Part shown: positions 34,811 to 43,925 of the stretch, piece after piece
How positions within the stretch are numbered: the stretch's first letter is position 1
Layout of the letters: each line of letters begins with the position of its first letter
NCBI RefSeq assembly: GCF_000147335.1
Contig: NC_014501.1
Coordinates: forward strand, 3,532,300 to 3,596,299
Length of the DNA stretch: 64,000 nt
Origin: Gloeothece verrucosa PCC 7822
GTDB lineage: Bacteria > Cyanobacteriota > Cyanobacteriia > Cyanobacteriales > Microcystaceae
Reading direction: 5' to 3'
Notes under the pieces: model-generated
Seen by the model: only the letters and a program-made list of their open reading frames with translations
What the model was told of the DNA's origin: nothing
Databases searched by the model: none
Program-made: the position numbers and the translations under genes

Positions 34811-35636
34811 ATGAATGATCCTCTACCCAATTCTCCCGATGACGCTCCTCTCAGAAGTGTGAAAACTTCTAATTTTTCTCCTTATTGATATTCATGAAAT
34901 GGCTTGGAGAAAAGAAGAATTATGGTTTATTAATACCCGCTTTTCTTGTTTATGTACAGTAGATTTTGTTCATAGTTTTGTGCCTTGTTGGCGACCCAGC
35001 TTTATTAGTGCTTTAACCCCCGAAGATCGCTGTCATCTGAATGGGTTAGCGATGGTAAACTATCAACCTAAATATGTTACTGCCTTGGGAAATAGTGACA
35101 GTTTGAACGGCTGGCGAGAAAACAAAGCTAAGGGCGGTGTACTCATCGATATTGACTCTAATGAAATTATCGCCACAGGATTATCTATGCCGCATTCTCC
35201 CCGTTGGTATAATAATCAACTCTGGGTTTTAGAATCGGGAAATGGAAGTATAGCCACTGTGGATTTAAAAAGCGGCAAATTAGAAACCGTAGCTATGTTG
35301 CCAGGATTTACAAGAGGATTAGATTTTTGGGGCAATTTAGCTTTTATTGGTTTATCTCAGGTCAGAGAAACGGCGGTATTTAGTGGAATTCCCCTCACCA
35401 GTAGACTAACCGAAAGAAGTTGTGGGGTATGGGTAGTCAATATTGAGACAGGGCAAACAGTGGCCTTTTTACGCTTTGAAGATGCCCTACAAGAAATTTT
35501 TGCCGTGCAAGTATTAGCCGGGTTGCGGTTTCCTGAAATTATTGATAGTGATGAAAAGTTATTAGGAAGTAGTTATATTCTGCCAGATGAGGCCCTAGTC
35601 GATGTCCCAAACGAACTCAAACGAGTAATTTCTTAA
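34811..35636 (+). pseudogene. TIGR03032-family gene with internal deletion
   Basis: From ATG 34811 the frame reads MNDPLPNSPDDAPLRSVKTS and stops at 34888. This resembles the usual start of TIGR03032 proteins. The conserved C-terminal part reopens in another frame at about 34887 (DIHEMAWRKEELWFINTRFSC) and continues to 35636. It includes CHLNGLAMV, GLSMPHSPRW, LPGFTRGL and SYILPDEALV. Family members have about 330-360 residues; here roughly 80-110 between the two parts are missing and the frames differ. The ATG at 34899 could still give a 245-residue product, but without the first blades it probably does not fold normally. The family's function is unknown. Confidence 0.7.
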
Positions 35637-35659
35637 TCAGTTGACTTTTTTGATTTGAA

Positions 35660-35869
35660 TCACCCCAAGTAAGTCAAAATTAACTGAAAACTCGCTTCTC
35701 CTGGGCAAATAGTAATTAGATAACTCTTAGTTTTAAAAGACGCTTCTTCTCTTTTTAGTCCACAAACACTATGGGCGAGTGCTTTTGAGTTCAAGTTTAA
35801 TCCCAAAATTGTTGTGATTGCTAAAGAAAGTACCAGAGGTATGAGTTGCAAAATACGAGGATTTATTCT
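35660..35869 (-). CDS. Short secreted protein, possibly truncated
   Basis: The ATG at 35869 gives MRINPRILQLIPLVLSLAIT, a convincing signal peptide ending near ALAHS, followed by a 35-residue mature part with two Cys (SVCGLKREEASFKTKSYLI, then TICPGEASFQLILTYLG). A longer frame reaches 35995 but lacks a signal-like start. The mature region looks like the beginning of a larger cyanobacterial secreted protein, so it may be cut short. No family is recognised. Confidence 0.4.
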   Translation of the reverse strand, partial: RINPRILQLIPLVLSLAITTILGLNLNSKALAHSVCGLKREEASFKTKSYLITICPGEASFQLILTYLG

Positions 35870-36003
35870 CATTAATGTGCGTAAATTAACAAATATAGTG
35901 CTACCTTGAAGATCATAGCAGTAATACTCACGCTCTAAATACCCATCAAAATCATTCAAATAGAATGTTATTCTGTTTAAGGAGCCGTCTATCAAGTTAA
36001 AGA

Positions 36004-37296
36004 ATGACCATTAAACCTCAACAACTTATCGATTTAGCCCTCAAAGCCGGAGCCACCCATGCAGAGGTATATCAGTCTAGTTCCCTATCTCGTCCGGTTT
36101 CTTTTGAAGCCAACCGCCTCAAACAGCTAGAAATTACCGAGTCAGAAGGAACTGCCTTAAGATTATGGCGAGACGGATGTCCAGGGTTAGCCGTTGCTTA
36201 TGGACCCTGTGAACCCCTAGAATTAGTAGAAAAAGCGATCGCTCTAACGCACCTCAATGTCCCTGAAACCATTGAACTAGCCGCTCCTCACGAGGCGATT
36301 TATTCTAATGTGGGGGAAACGGTTTCTGTGGAGGCGTTAGTGGAAACTGGCAAAGAGATGATCGCTCAAATTCGAGACGTTTATCCGGATGTTATCTGTA
36401 ATGCCGCCTTAGAGTGTGAACAAGAAAGCACGATTTTAATCAATTCCCAAGGACTTTATTGTCACTCGAGTGATATTTCTGTCAGTTATTACTTAGGGGT
36501 AGAATGGATTCGAGGAGAAGACTTTTTAGGTGTCTATGAAGGAGACTATACCCGAGGTAAACTCAACCCTGAACAAGTCGTTAAACAGCTATTACAGCGT
36601 TTACAGTGGGCCGAGTCTCATGCAGAAACCCCCACAGGACGTATCCCGGTTTTATTGACCGCAAATGCCGCCACCCTGCTATGGGAAACGGTAGCGGCGG
36701 CTTTAAATGGAAAAAATGTCTTAGAAAAGTCTTCGCCTTGGAGTGAGAAACAAGGGGACATGGTGATCAGTGAGCAACTCAGTTTATCCCAACAACCGGA
36801 CCGAGAACCCTATGACTGTCCTTTCGATGACGAAGGAACTCTAACTCAAAAGTTATCTTTAATCGAACAAGGAACAGTACAATTGTTTTATTGTGATCGT
36901 ACGACAGGGAGAGCGTTAGGAACTTCTAGTACAGGTAACGGGTTTCGTCCGGGTTTAGGGCGCTATCCTACGCCAGATTTAGTCAATTTAATCATTGAAC
37001 CTGGACAAGGTGAGTTCGAAGCGTTAATTCGTCAGTTAGATAAGGCTTTAATTGTTGAGCAAATTTTAGGCGGTGGGGCTGATATTTCGGGAGATTTTTC
37101 TATCAATGTGGATTTAGGCTATCGTGTAGAAAAAGGAGAAATTTTAGGCCGGGTTAAAGATACAATGGTCGCCGGCAATGTTTATAGTGCGTTAAAGCAA
37201 GTGGCGGCTTTAGGCAATGATGTCCGATGGAATGGTTCCTGTTATACCCCTTCTTTAATTGTTGAGGGGTTATCGGTCGTGGGAGCGAATGAGTGA
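36004..37296 (+). CDS. PmbA/TldE-like protein of the TldD/PmbA family
   Basis: The 430-residue protein begins QQLIDLALKAGATHAEVYQSSS and has GTALRLWRDGCPGLAVAYG, GRIPVLLTANAATLLWETVAAALNG and ILGGGADISGDFSINVDLGY, the standard TldD/PmbA architecture. TldD and TldE form a heterodimeric metalloprotease; TldE lacks the HExxxH zinc motif, and I see none here, so this is the TldE-like partner. The tldD gene is not in the window. The gene starts only 8 bp from the upstream short secreted frame's longer version, on the opposite strand. Confidence 0.88.
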   Translation: MTIKPQQLIDLALKAGATHAEVYQSSSLSRPVSFEANRLKQLEITESEGTALRLWRDGCPGLAVAYGPCEPLELVEKAIALTHLNVPETIELAAPHEAIYSNVGETVSVEALVETGKEMIAQIRDVYPDVICNAALECEQESTILINSQGLYCHSSDISVSYYLGVEWIRGEDFLGVYEGDYTRGKLNPEQVVKQLLQRLQWAESHAETPTGRIPVLLTANAATLLWETVAAALNGKNVLEKSSPWSEKQGDMVISEQLSLSQQPDREPYDCPFDDEGTLTQKLSLIEQGTVQLFYCDRTTGRALGTSSTGNGFRPGLGRYPTPDLVNLIIEPGQGEFEALIRQLDKALIVEQILGGGADISGDFSINVDLGYRVEKGEILGRVKDTMVAGNVYSALKQVAALGNDVRWNGSCYTPSLIVEGLSVVGANE

Positions 37297-37596
37297 TGTT
37301 TTAACTCTAATTTATGTGATTGTTTGATAGACTATCTGTTGCTTTGTGGTACAGATAACTTTGTTTATATCCGACTGTTTATATTACGCTAACGAGAAAA
37401 AATCTAACCCAAGGTCGAGTTATAACCCTCAAGAATCCCTCAAATGGTTGAGGTGGATTTTGTTATTAATAAAAATAATATAAATAATCCTATTTCCAAT
37501 CTTTAAAAAAATTCGCTAAATTTTAAACACACAAACCCCTGCTAAATTAATGTTTAATCTAGCAAAATAAGGCTCAAATAGTATTAAAAAATCAAA
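37297..37596. other. Gap between the TldE-like gene and the hydrolase operon
   Basis: This 300-bp AT-rich stretch must contain the promoter of the operon at 37597 (TATTAAAAAATCAAA immediately upstream). I see no gene fragment, repeat family member or stable hairpin. Confidence 0.4.
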
Positions 37597-38391
37597 ATGA
37601 ACCTACGCAAAGGAAAATTGCAGACTCAATGTACCATTGTTGATGGACTCTCAATATTTGCCCGGGTATCGGCAGAAATGCTACCCCAAAATGCTCCGAT
37701 CATTATTTTAATACACGGATTGATTCTCTCAAGCCGCTACATGATTCCTACTGCCGAATTACTAGCCGCCAATTATCGAGTCTATGCCCTTGACTTACCG
37801 GGATATGGCGAAAGTGAGAAACCAGAAAAAATATTAGACTTGCCTGAACTGGCTGATGTTATCGCTCGCTGGATGGATGCAACCGGAATTAAAAAAGCCA
37901 CTTTTTTAGGTAACTCGATGGGTTGCCAAATTATTGCCGAGTTAGCCATGCGGCATCCGCAGCGTATTGAGCGGGCAATTTTGCAAGGTCCTACCGTTGA
38001 CCCTCGGGGGCGCAGTCTTTTTCAGCAAATCTGGCGGTTTCTGCTCAATGCACCCGGAGAAGACTATAGCCAAGCCCCCATACAAATACAAGATTACTGG
38101 TTAGCCGGTTTACCTCGCTGTATCGCTACTATTCAAATTGCCCTCTATGACCGCGTTGAAGCGAAACTTCCCTATTTGCGTGTCCCCACGTTAGTCGTGC
38201 GGGGTGACAAAGACCCAGTCGTGCCGCAGCAATGGGCACAAGAAGTAGTGGACCTTTTACCCCAAGGTCAATTAAAGGTTATTGCAGGGGGAGCGCATAC
38301 CCTCAACTACAGTAAGCCGCTAGAACTGACCCAAGCCGTAGAAGCCTTTATTAAGGCTACAGAATCAGATTTAATTACAACAGAGGTATGA
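37597..38391 (+). CDS. Alpha/beta hydrolase
   Basis: The 264-residue protein has the oxyanion HGLILSSRYMIP segment after a beta-strand (IIILIHG), the nucleophile elbow GNSMGC (Ser near 109), the acid in RGDKDPVV and the His in AGGAHTLNYS near 248. The triad is therefore complete. There is no signal peptide. The substrate cannot be inferred. Its stop overlaps the next start by 4 bp (ATGA), so the two proteins are translationally coupled and probably work together. Confidence 0.9.
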   Translation: MNLRKGKLQTQCTIVDGLSIFARVSAEMLPQNAPIIILIHGLILSSRYMIPTAELLAANYRVYALDLPGYGESEKPEKILDLPELADVIARWMDATGIKKATFLGNSMGCQIIAELAMRHPQRIERAILQGPTVDPRGRSLFQQIWRFLLNAPGEDYSQAPIQIQDYWLAGLPRCIATIQIALYDRVEAKLPYLRVPTLVVRGDKDPVVPQQWAQEVVDLLPQGQLKVIAGGAHTLNYSKPLELTQAVEAFIKATESDLITTEV

Positions 38392-39830
38392 TGAAAGAAC
38401 TTTTTTACCAACCCAAGTGGTCTTCTATCTTAGCTAACTTAAACGTTAGCCCGCCCTACATAGCAGATTTTGACTCAGCCTCGGCGATGTTACGAGCAAC
38501 GGCGGCTTACTTGCGAGGAGAAGATTTTCCGGGGTTGGGGATTACCTCACCTGCGGTTGAGCCTCTGTTTTCTCTGGTGAATCAATTACCTCGTCCCCTT
38601 CAAGAATTCATCTATACCACTGGTAGTGCTAATGAAGGCATTCCCCCAGAACGGTTGAAAGATACTCGGATTGAAGTGGTAGCTCAGTGGATGGTCAATC
38701 AGTATCCTCTCAAAGAGTATCCAGCAGTAGCTATTGGTTCATCGAGTGGGGCAATGGTACATCTTTATGCCGCATTGGGGATTCCTTGGCTACCTCAAAC
38801 CTTTTTAGTGCCGGTAAAACATCCCGGACTAGACCCCGATGAACCGAAAAAATATCTCGAATGGGGCAAAAAATACGCGCCGGCTTTTTTGGAGGCGAAT
38901 CCTGAGATTGTCTTACATCAGATGCACGACCCCAATGAAGACCGCTTAACTAGCCAAGGCATGACTTATTTTCGGGTGAAACGTCTGCGTTTGGGGACAG
39001 CCTTTGAACGCTTTATCGAGAATTCTTTGCCCCAAGGAGGAACGATTTTTTTAGTCGAGTGTCAAAACTCCTGGCCCACAACCCAAGTCAGCGAGCGGCA
39101 TATATTCCAATTTGGGGCAGTGGGAGGGATGAATTCCCAAGAGTTTCTCTATGGCAGTGAGCGAGTAGCCGAATATATACAACGATATCACCCATCCCAA
39201 CAAAAATGGGATGCTCCTGAGCCTGATGCCGAGAGTCCCGAAGCCGAATGGGGTTTTAGGCCAGAGTTGGCTGAAGATGTAGAACGCTTTGCTCGTGAGC
39301 GAGGTTATCGAGTGCGGCGTATTGTTTTTGATGAGCCAGCTTATCCGAGTCCTTTTGTGGCGGAATTATATCGGTGGTGGTACAAACAACAGAAGATTTT
39401 AACGAATCGGTTATTGATAGAATCGTTTGTTTTATTAGAGCCTTTTTGGATGTTACAAACGGGTTCAATTCCTTTTTGGTTGACGTTTAATAAACAACCC
39501 TCTCTCGATTGGCTTCTAGACTATCTTAAGAGTAGCCAATCATATAATGAAATTTATATGATGCTGTTTTCTCATGGTGTGGAATCTGTGGGTTTAGTAT
39601 CGATTGAGCAGTGGCGAGCCGTTTTAGCTCGTGCTAAAGAAAAGGGTGATTTTATTGGTGTAGATCAAGATAAATATCCCAGAGATTTTGCGTCTATGAT
39701 TCGTTATTATACGGATTTAAAGCGCACTATTTCTCAACGATATCCTTTACCCGAACCTTTAACTTTAGAACAGCTTGATCAGTTTATCTCAGAGCAAGGT
39801 CAGCAATTTCCTGTCCGTTGGCTTGATTAG
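38388..39830 (+). CDS. Unknown protein coupled to an alpha/beta hydrolase, 480 residues
   Basis: I do not recognise the family. A GSSSG motif in AVAIGSSSGAMVHLYAALG (about 117-135) resembles a nucleophile elbow, so it may itself be a divergent alpha/beta hydrolase. Later blocks include YFRVKRLRLG, FLVECQNSWPTTQVSERHIFQFGAVGGM and RRIVFDEPAYPSPFVAELYRWWY. There is no signal peptide or obvious membrane helix. It overlaps the upstream hydrolase by 4 bp; ATG at 38388 or 38391 can serve as start. It may form a complex with that hydrolase (inference). Confidence 0.75.
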   Translation: MMKELFYQPKWSSILANLNVSPPYIADFDSASAMLRATAAYLRGEDFPGLGITSPAVEPLFSLVNQLPRPLQEFIYTTGSANEGIPPERLKDTRIEVVAQWMVNQYPLKEYPAVAIGSSSGAMVHLYAALGIPWLPQTFLVPVKHPGLDPDEPKKYLEWGKKYAPAFLEANPEIVLHQMHDPNEDRLTSQGMTYFRVKRLRLGTAFERFIENSLPQGGTIFLVECQNSWPTTQVSERHIFQFGAVGGMNSQEFLYGSERVAEYIQRYHPSQQKWDAPEPDAESPEAEWGFRPELAEDVERFARERGYRVRRIVFDEPAYPSPFVAELYRWWYKQQKILTNRLLIESFVLLEPFWMLQTGSIPFWLTFNKQPSLDWLLDYLKSSQSYNEIYMMLFSHGVESVGLVSIEQWRAVLARAKEKGDFIGVDQDKYPRDFASMIRYYTDLKRTISQRYPLPEPLTLEQLDQFISEQGQQFPVRWLD

Positions 39831-40062
39831 AATCCCTATTCAAGAATAATCAGTATATGTACTTAAGTAAATTTACTTTAAATAAGTTTACTAAAAAGCC
39901 CTTTAAGTAAAACCCGAGTCTATTATTAAAAAAGATAGATACAAGTTAAGGTGTGGGAGCTTTTAATCAAAATTACTGCATCAATTATTTTCAATTTTGA
40001 TGACTATATACTGATGAGCAAAAATCAGTCAAATCTTTTCGCTAAGAATAGGAGAAAAAATT

Positions 40063-41082
40063 ATGACTTTTCGCATACTCAGTTTAGATGGTGGTGGAAT
40101 TCGTGGAGTCGTAACCGCTACGATGTTAATCGAGGTAGAAAGACAAATTAAACAACTAACTGGACAATCTCTACAACAATACTTTGATTTATTTGTTGGA
40201 ACTTCTACTGGTTCAATTCTAGCTGCGGCTCTAGCTGCTGGCTACACGGCTCAAACATTAGTTGATCTTTACAAAGAAAATGGAGCAACAATTTTTCCGA
40301 GAGATAATCATCTTCTTAATAGATGGAGCTTAATCCATAAAAATCCGGCAAATTTTATCAACCCTCAATACTCGGACGAAGGATTAATTAAGGTTTTACA
40401 AGAGCAATTGCCACGCAAAAATTTAGGAGACTTATTGCCTAAATTAGTGCTGATAACCTCTTATGATACCATTCATCGGCGACCTATTGTTTTAAAAAAT
40501 TGGGAGGAAGAATATAAAAACATTCCCATTTGGGAAGCTTGTGTCTGTTCGGCTTCTGCCCCGACATTTTTCCCGGCTCATGGACTGACAATTGGCAATC
40601 AAGATTATTCAGCGATTGATGGCGGAATGTTTGCCGGTAATCCGTCGATTTGTGCCATCGCTGAAGCCACTAATTTAATTCAGCATTATGCCACAGATTA
40701 TCCAACGCTAAACTGTCCATCTTTGCAACAAAGTGCAGAAAATGGCCAAGAAATAGCTCTATTATCTTTAGGTACTGGAAGATTCACTCGTTCTATTTCT
40801 CTAGAAGATGCACGAGATTGGGGCCTTATAAAATGGGCAGGGCCATTAGTAGATATAATGTTTGGTAGCTCATCTACAATTAATGATGAAATTGCTAAAA
40901 AACTAATTGATCCTCACGATTATTATCTGCGGCTTCAATTCGATTTAACTGACGTTAATGAGGATATGGATGATGCGAGTGAGAAAAATATCAATCATCT
41001 AATTGTGGCAACACAAAATTATCTAGAAGATGGCACTAAACCTAAAATCAGCCACTTCATACAGGCCGGCAGTAGCTCCTAA
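40063..41082 (+). CDS. Patatin-like phospholipase
   Basis: The 339-residue protein has the patatin oxyanion motif DGGGIRG (residues 9-15), the nucleophile GTSTG (Ser near 49) and the catalytic Asp in IDGGMFAGNP (near 189). It belongs to the plain cytoplasmic type without a signal peptide. Such enzymes hydrolyse membrane phospholipids; some are effectors of CBASS defence, but no cyclase or sensor gene is adjacent here, so a housekeeping lipase is the simpler reading. A good ribosome site (AGGAG, 9 bases upstream) supports the start. Confidence 0.9.
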   Translation: MTFRILSLDGGGIRGVVTATMLIEVERQIKQLTGQSLQQYFDLFVGTSTGSILAAALAAGYTAQTLVDLYKENGATIFPRDNHLLNRWSLIHKNPANFINPQYSDEGLIKVLQEQLPRKNLGDLLPKLVLITSYDTIHRRPIVLKNWEEEYKNIPIWEACVCSASAPTFFPAHGLTIGNQDYSAIDGGMFAGNPSICAIAEATNLIQHYATDYPTLNCPSLQQSAENGQEIALLSLGTGRFTRSISLEDARDWGLIKWAGPLVDIMFGSSSTINDEIAKKLIDPHDYYLRLQFDLTDVNEDMDDASEKNINHLIVATQNYLEDGTKPKISHFIQAGSSS

Positions 41083-41274
41083 AAACCCCGCTCCAGTGGG
41101 GGCTGGGGTACAGTAGAAAAATCCTTGAGAAAATTTTTGCCTAGCTCGCCTTTATCTTTAAGTTTATCGGTTTAGGGGATCATTAACAAGACTTCTGAAA
41201 CTGGACTTCAATATACCTTTTCAAAAATGGGATAGTCTGTATTATAGAGCTATTGGAATCGAGCCAGAATCTTA

Positions 41275-43899
41275 ATGAATTTACCTTTTCCCCTAAAACG
41301 CCTGCATGGTTGGTTTAAAGCTAGACGTTTCGGACGCAGTTCCGTCGATACCCGCTATGCCATGCTGGAATCTTGTCTCATCGGGATTTTATCGGCGATC
41401 GCGGCCTTACTCCTTAAACAGGGGGTAGGATGGTTAGGAGGATGGCGAGTTCATATTACTACTAAACTTGGGGCAGTCTGGCTACTTCCCATCGGCGGAT
41501 TATTATTAGGATTACTGGCCGGTCAGTTAATACAAGTGATCTCACCGGCGGCTGCCGGTGGAGGCATTCCCCAAGTCAAAGCCGCTTTAGCTCGCTTTCC
41601 GGTGCCTCTGTCTTTACGGGTAGCCATCGCTAAATTACTGGGGGCAACCTTAGTATTAGGCGCAGGGTTAACCCTTGGGCGGCGAGCGCCTACAGTTCAT
41701 ATAGGGGCGGCCTTAGCGGCTCAATTGAGTCAATGGGTTCCCACTTCCCCAGAACATCGGCGACAGATGATTGCAGCCGGGGCCGCTTCAGGACTAGCGG
41801 CGGGGTTTGGGACTCCCATAGCGGGAGTTTTATTTGTGGTTGAAGAATTGATGCGCGATGTCTCTGGGTTAACTTTAGAAACAGCCATCGTGGCTTCCTT
41901 TACTGGGGCAGTGGTATCTTTATTACTCGAGTCTGCTGGTCCCATTATACCCGCACCTCTAAACATAAACTTTTCCGCTCGAGAAATTCCTCTATATCTT
42001 TTGCTCGGTTTTTTAGCGGGAATGCTAGGAGCGTTATTTAATTGGGGAATTCTCTTTTGTATGAACGTACAAAAGCGGCTGAGATTGCCGATGCCTTGGC
42101 GGGTTGGCTTAGTCTGTATGATTTCTGGGGGAGTGATTGCCCTGTTACCGCCTTTTTTCCGCGATAACTCGGGACTGAGGGAGTTTTTAGTCACTGGGGA
42201 ATTAGGTTGGCGTAGTATTCTGTTGGCTTTTGTGGCTCATTTTTGCCTAACCATCTTAGCTTATAGTTCGGGCGCTCCCGGAGGATTATTTGCCCCGGCG
42301 CTGGTGTTGGGTTCCGCTTTGGGCTATATCGTGGGAGAATTAGCCGGATGGGTGACGGGTTCAGGAGCGGCTACCACTTACGCGCTGGCGGGAATGGGAG
42401 GGTTTTTTACGGCGGTGGTTCGCGCTCCGGTGACAGCGATTGTGATTGTCTTTGAATTAAAGGCTAATTTTAATATTGTACTGCCGTTGATGCTGACTTG
42501 TGCGGTGTCTTATTTGGTGGCAGAAAATGTGTTTAGTCGTTCGATTTATGAACATTTGCTTGATGCGAGTGGGATTCATTTAAGCGAGGAAGTGCCGGTT
42601 AATGATTTCTTGAGTAAGTTAAAAGCGGCTGATGTGATGCAGTCTCAGGTAGAAAGCTTAGAAAGTCATCTTACTCTAGATAAAGTGCTACAGGCGATGT
42701 CTATATCCCGTCATCGCGGGTTTCCGGTGGTAGAAGCGGGAAAATTAGTGGGAATTGTCACTCAGAGTGATTTATCGAATTTGGGTGAGCGCTCACCCGA
42801 TGTATCTCTGCGTGAGATTATGACCCCAAAACCGATTACTGTGCAACCGGAAACCTCTTTAAGTGATGTTCTCTATTTACTCAACCGCTATCAATTATCT
42901 CGTTTACCGGTGACAGAAGGACATATTTTAGTGGGGATTATTACCCGCACCGATATTATTCAAGCAGAAGTTAAGCAACTCGGAGGCGGAACTCAAGGAA
43001 CTAAACCGCCCCCGTCTTATGTGGTTTATCAGACTCGTTCGCCGGCTTTGGGGAATGGACGGATTTTATTGCCGCTTAGTGATCCGGAGATGGCTGCAAC
43101 CTTATTTCAAATTGCCGCAACCATCGCTCGTCATCGCCACTATGAAATCGAATGTCTGCAAGTGATTAAGATTCCTAGACATCAATTTCCTTCTGAAGCT
43201 CGAGTTGAGGTTCATCATAGCCGCAAGCTGATGCAGCGTATGGAAAGATTAGGGCGACATTTGAATATTGCCGTTCATACTCAAGTGAGAGTCGCTCAGG
43301 ATACGGCTGAATCCATTATAGAAACTATTCAGCAACGGCATATTAGTTTAATGTTAATGAGTTGGAAAGGAATTAGTGATAGTCAAGGGGCAATTTTTGG
43401 CAGTGTTGCAGATACCTTGATTCATAAAGCTCCCTGTGATTTAATGTTAGTTAAACTTGGAGCTAGTGCTAATGCTTATCCCCTAAATTTAGAGCATAAT
43501 GCTACTTGGTTAGTGCCGATGGCGGGGGGGCCAAATGCTCAACGAGCAATTGAATTATTACCGAGTTTAACACGATTATATTCTAATCCGGATGCCCCTC
43601 AGTTGTGGCTGTGTAAAGTTTATCCTCCTTCAGAGATTGAACCGGATTCTCAAGGGTTAGAAGAAGCGGCTCAAATTTTAAGAGATAAATTGAATAAACC
43701 GATTTTTCCTATTTCTATTCGTTCTAATTCTGTTTCTGATGCTTTAATACAATTAGCTCGCGCCGAAGAGTGTGATGTGATTGTTTTGGGAGCGTCTCGG
43801 GAAGGGTTATTACAGCAGGCTATTCATGGGAATATTCCTGATGCTATTGCTCGTGGGGTTGATAGTACGGTTATTGTGGTACGAGGAGCGATTGATTAA
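41275..43899 (+). CDS. ClC-type chloride channel with CBS and universal-stress domains
   Basis: Of the 874 residues, the first 430 are the ClC membrane domain. It has the ion-filter motifs GGGIPQ (94-99), GRRAPTVHIGA (135-145) and GAPGGLFAPALVLG (near 336), and the inner glutamate region FVVEELMRD. A CBS pair spans about 450-570 (DVMQSQVESLESHLTLDKVLQ and REIMTPKPITVQPETSLSDVL). Two UspA-like domains follow (about 585-725 and 745-872). In CLC exchangers the motif is GREGP with a gating Glu; here residue 137 is Arg. That favours passive channel behaviour or altered coupling (inference). Confidence 0.92.
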   Translation: MNLPFPLKRLHGWFKARRFGRSSVDTRYAMLESCLIGILSAIAALLLKQGVGWLGGWRVHITTKLGAVWLLPIGGLLLGLLAGQLIQVISPAAAGGGIPQVKAALARFPVPLSLRVAIAKLLGATLVLGAGLTLGRRAPTVHIGAALAAQLSQWVPTSPEHRRQMIAAGAASGLAAGFGTPIAGVLFVVEELMRDVSGLTLETAIVASFTGAVVSLLLESAGPIIPAPLNINFSAREIPLYLLLGFLAGMLGALFNWGILFCMNVQKRLRLPMPWRVGLVCMISGGVIALLPPFFRDNSGLREFLVTGELGWRSILLAFVAHFCLTILAYSSGAPGGLFAPALVLGSALGYIVGELAGWVTGSGAATTYALAGMGGFFTAVVRAPVTAIVIVFELKANFNIVLPLMLTCAVSYLVAENVFSRSIYEHLLDASGIHLSEEVPVNDFLSKLKAADVMQSQVESLESHLTLDKVLQAMSISRHRGFPVVEAGKLVGIVTQSDLSNLGERSPDVSLREIMTPKPITVQPETSLSDVLYLLNRYQLSRLPVTEGHILVGIITRTDIIQAEVKQLGGGTQGTKPPPSYVVYQTRSPALGNGRILLPLSDPEMAATLFQIAATIARHRHYEIECLQVIKIPRHQFPSEARVEVHHSRKLMQRMERLGRHLNIAVHTQVRVAQDTAESIIETIQQRHISLMLMSWKGISDSQGAIFGSVADTLIHKAPCDLMLVKLGASANAYPLNLEHNATWLVPMAGGPNAQRAIELLPSLTRLYSNPDAPQLWLCKVYPPSEIEPDSQGLEEAAQILRDKLNKPIFPISIRSNSVSDALIQLARAEECDVIVLGASREGLLQQAIHGNIPDAIARGVDSTVIVVRGAID

Positions 43900-43925
43900 T
43901 CAATCTAATCTTATTTTTTTAGGTC

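Noticed and set aside
40063..41082. Patatin gene as a CBASS effector (CapV-like)
   Set aside because: No cyclic-nucleotide cyclase or accessory gene is adjacent; a stand-alone lipase explains it.
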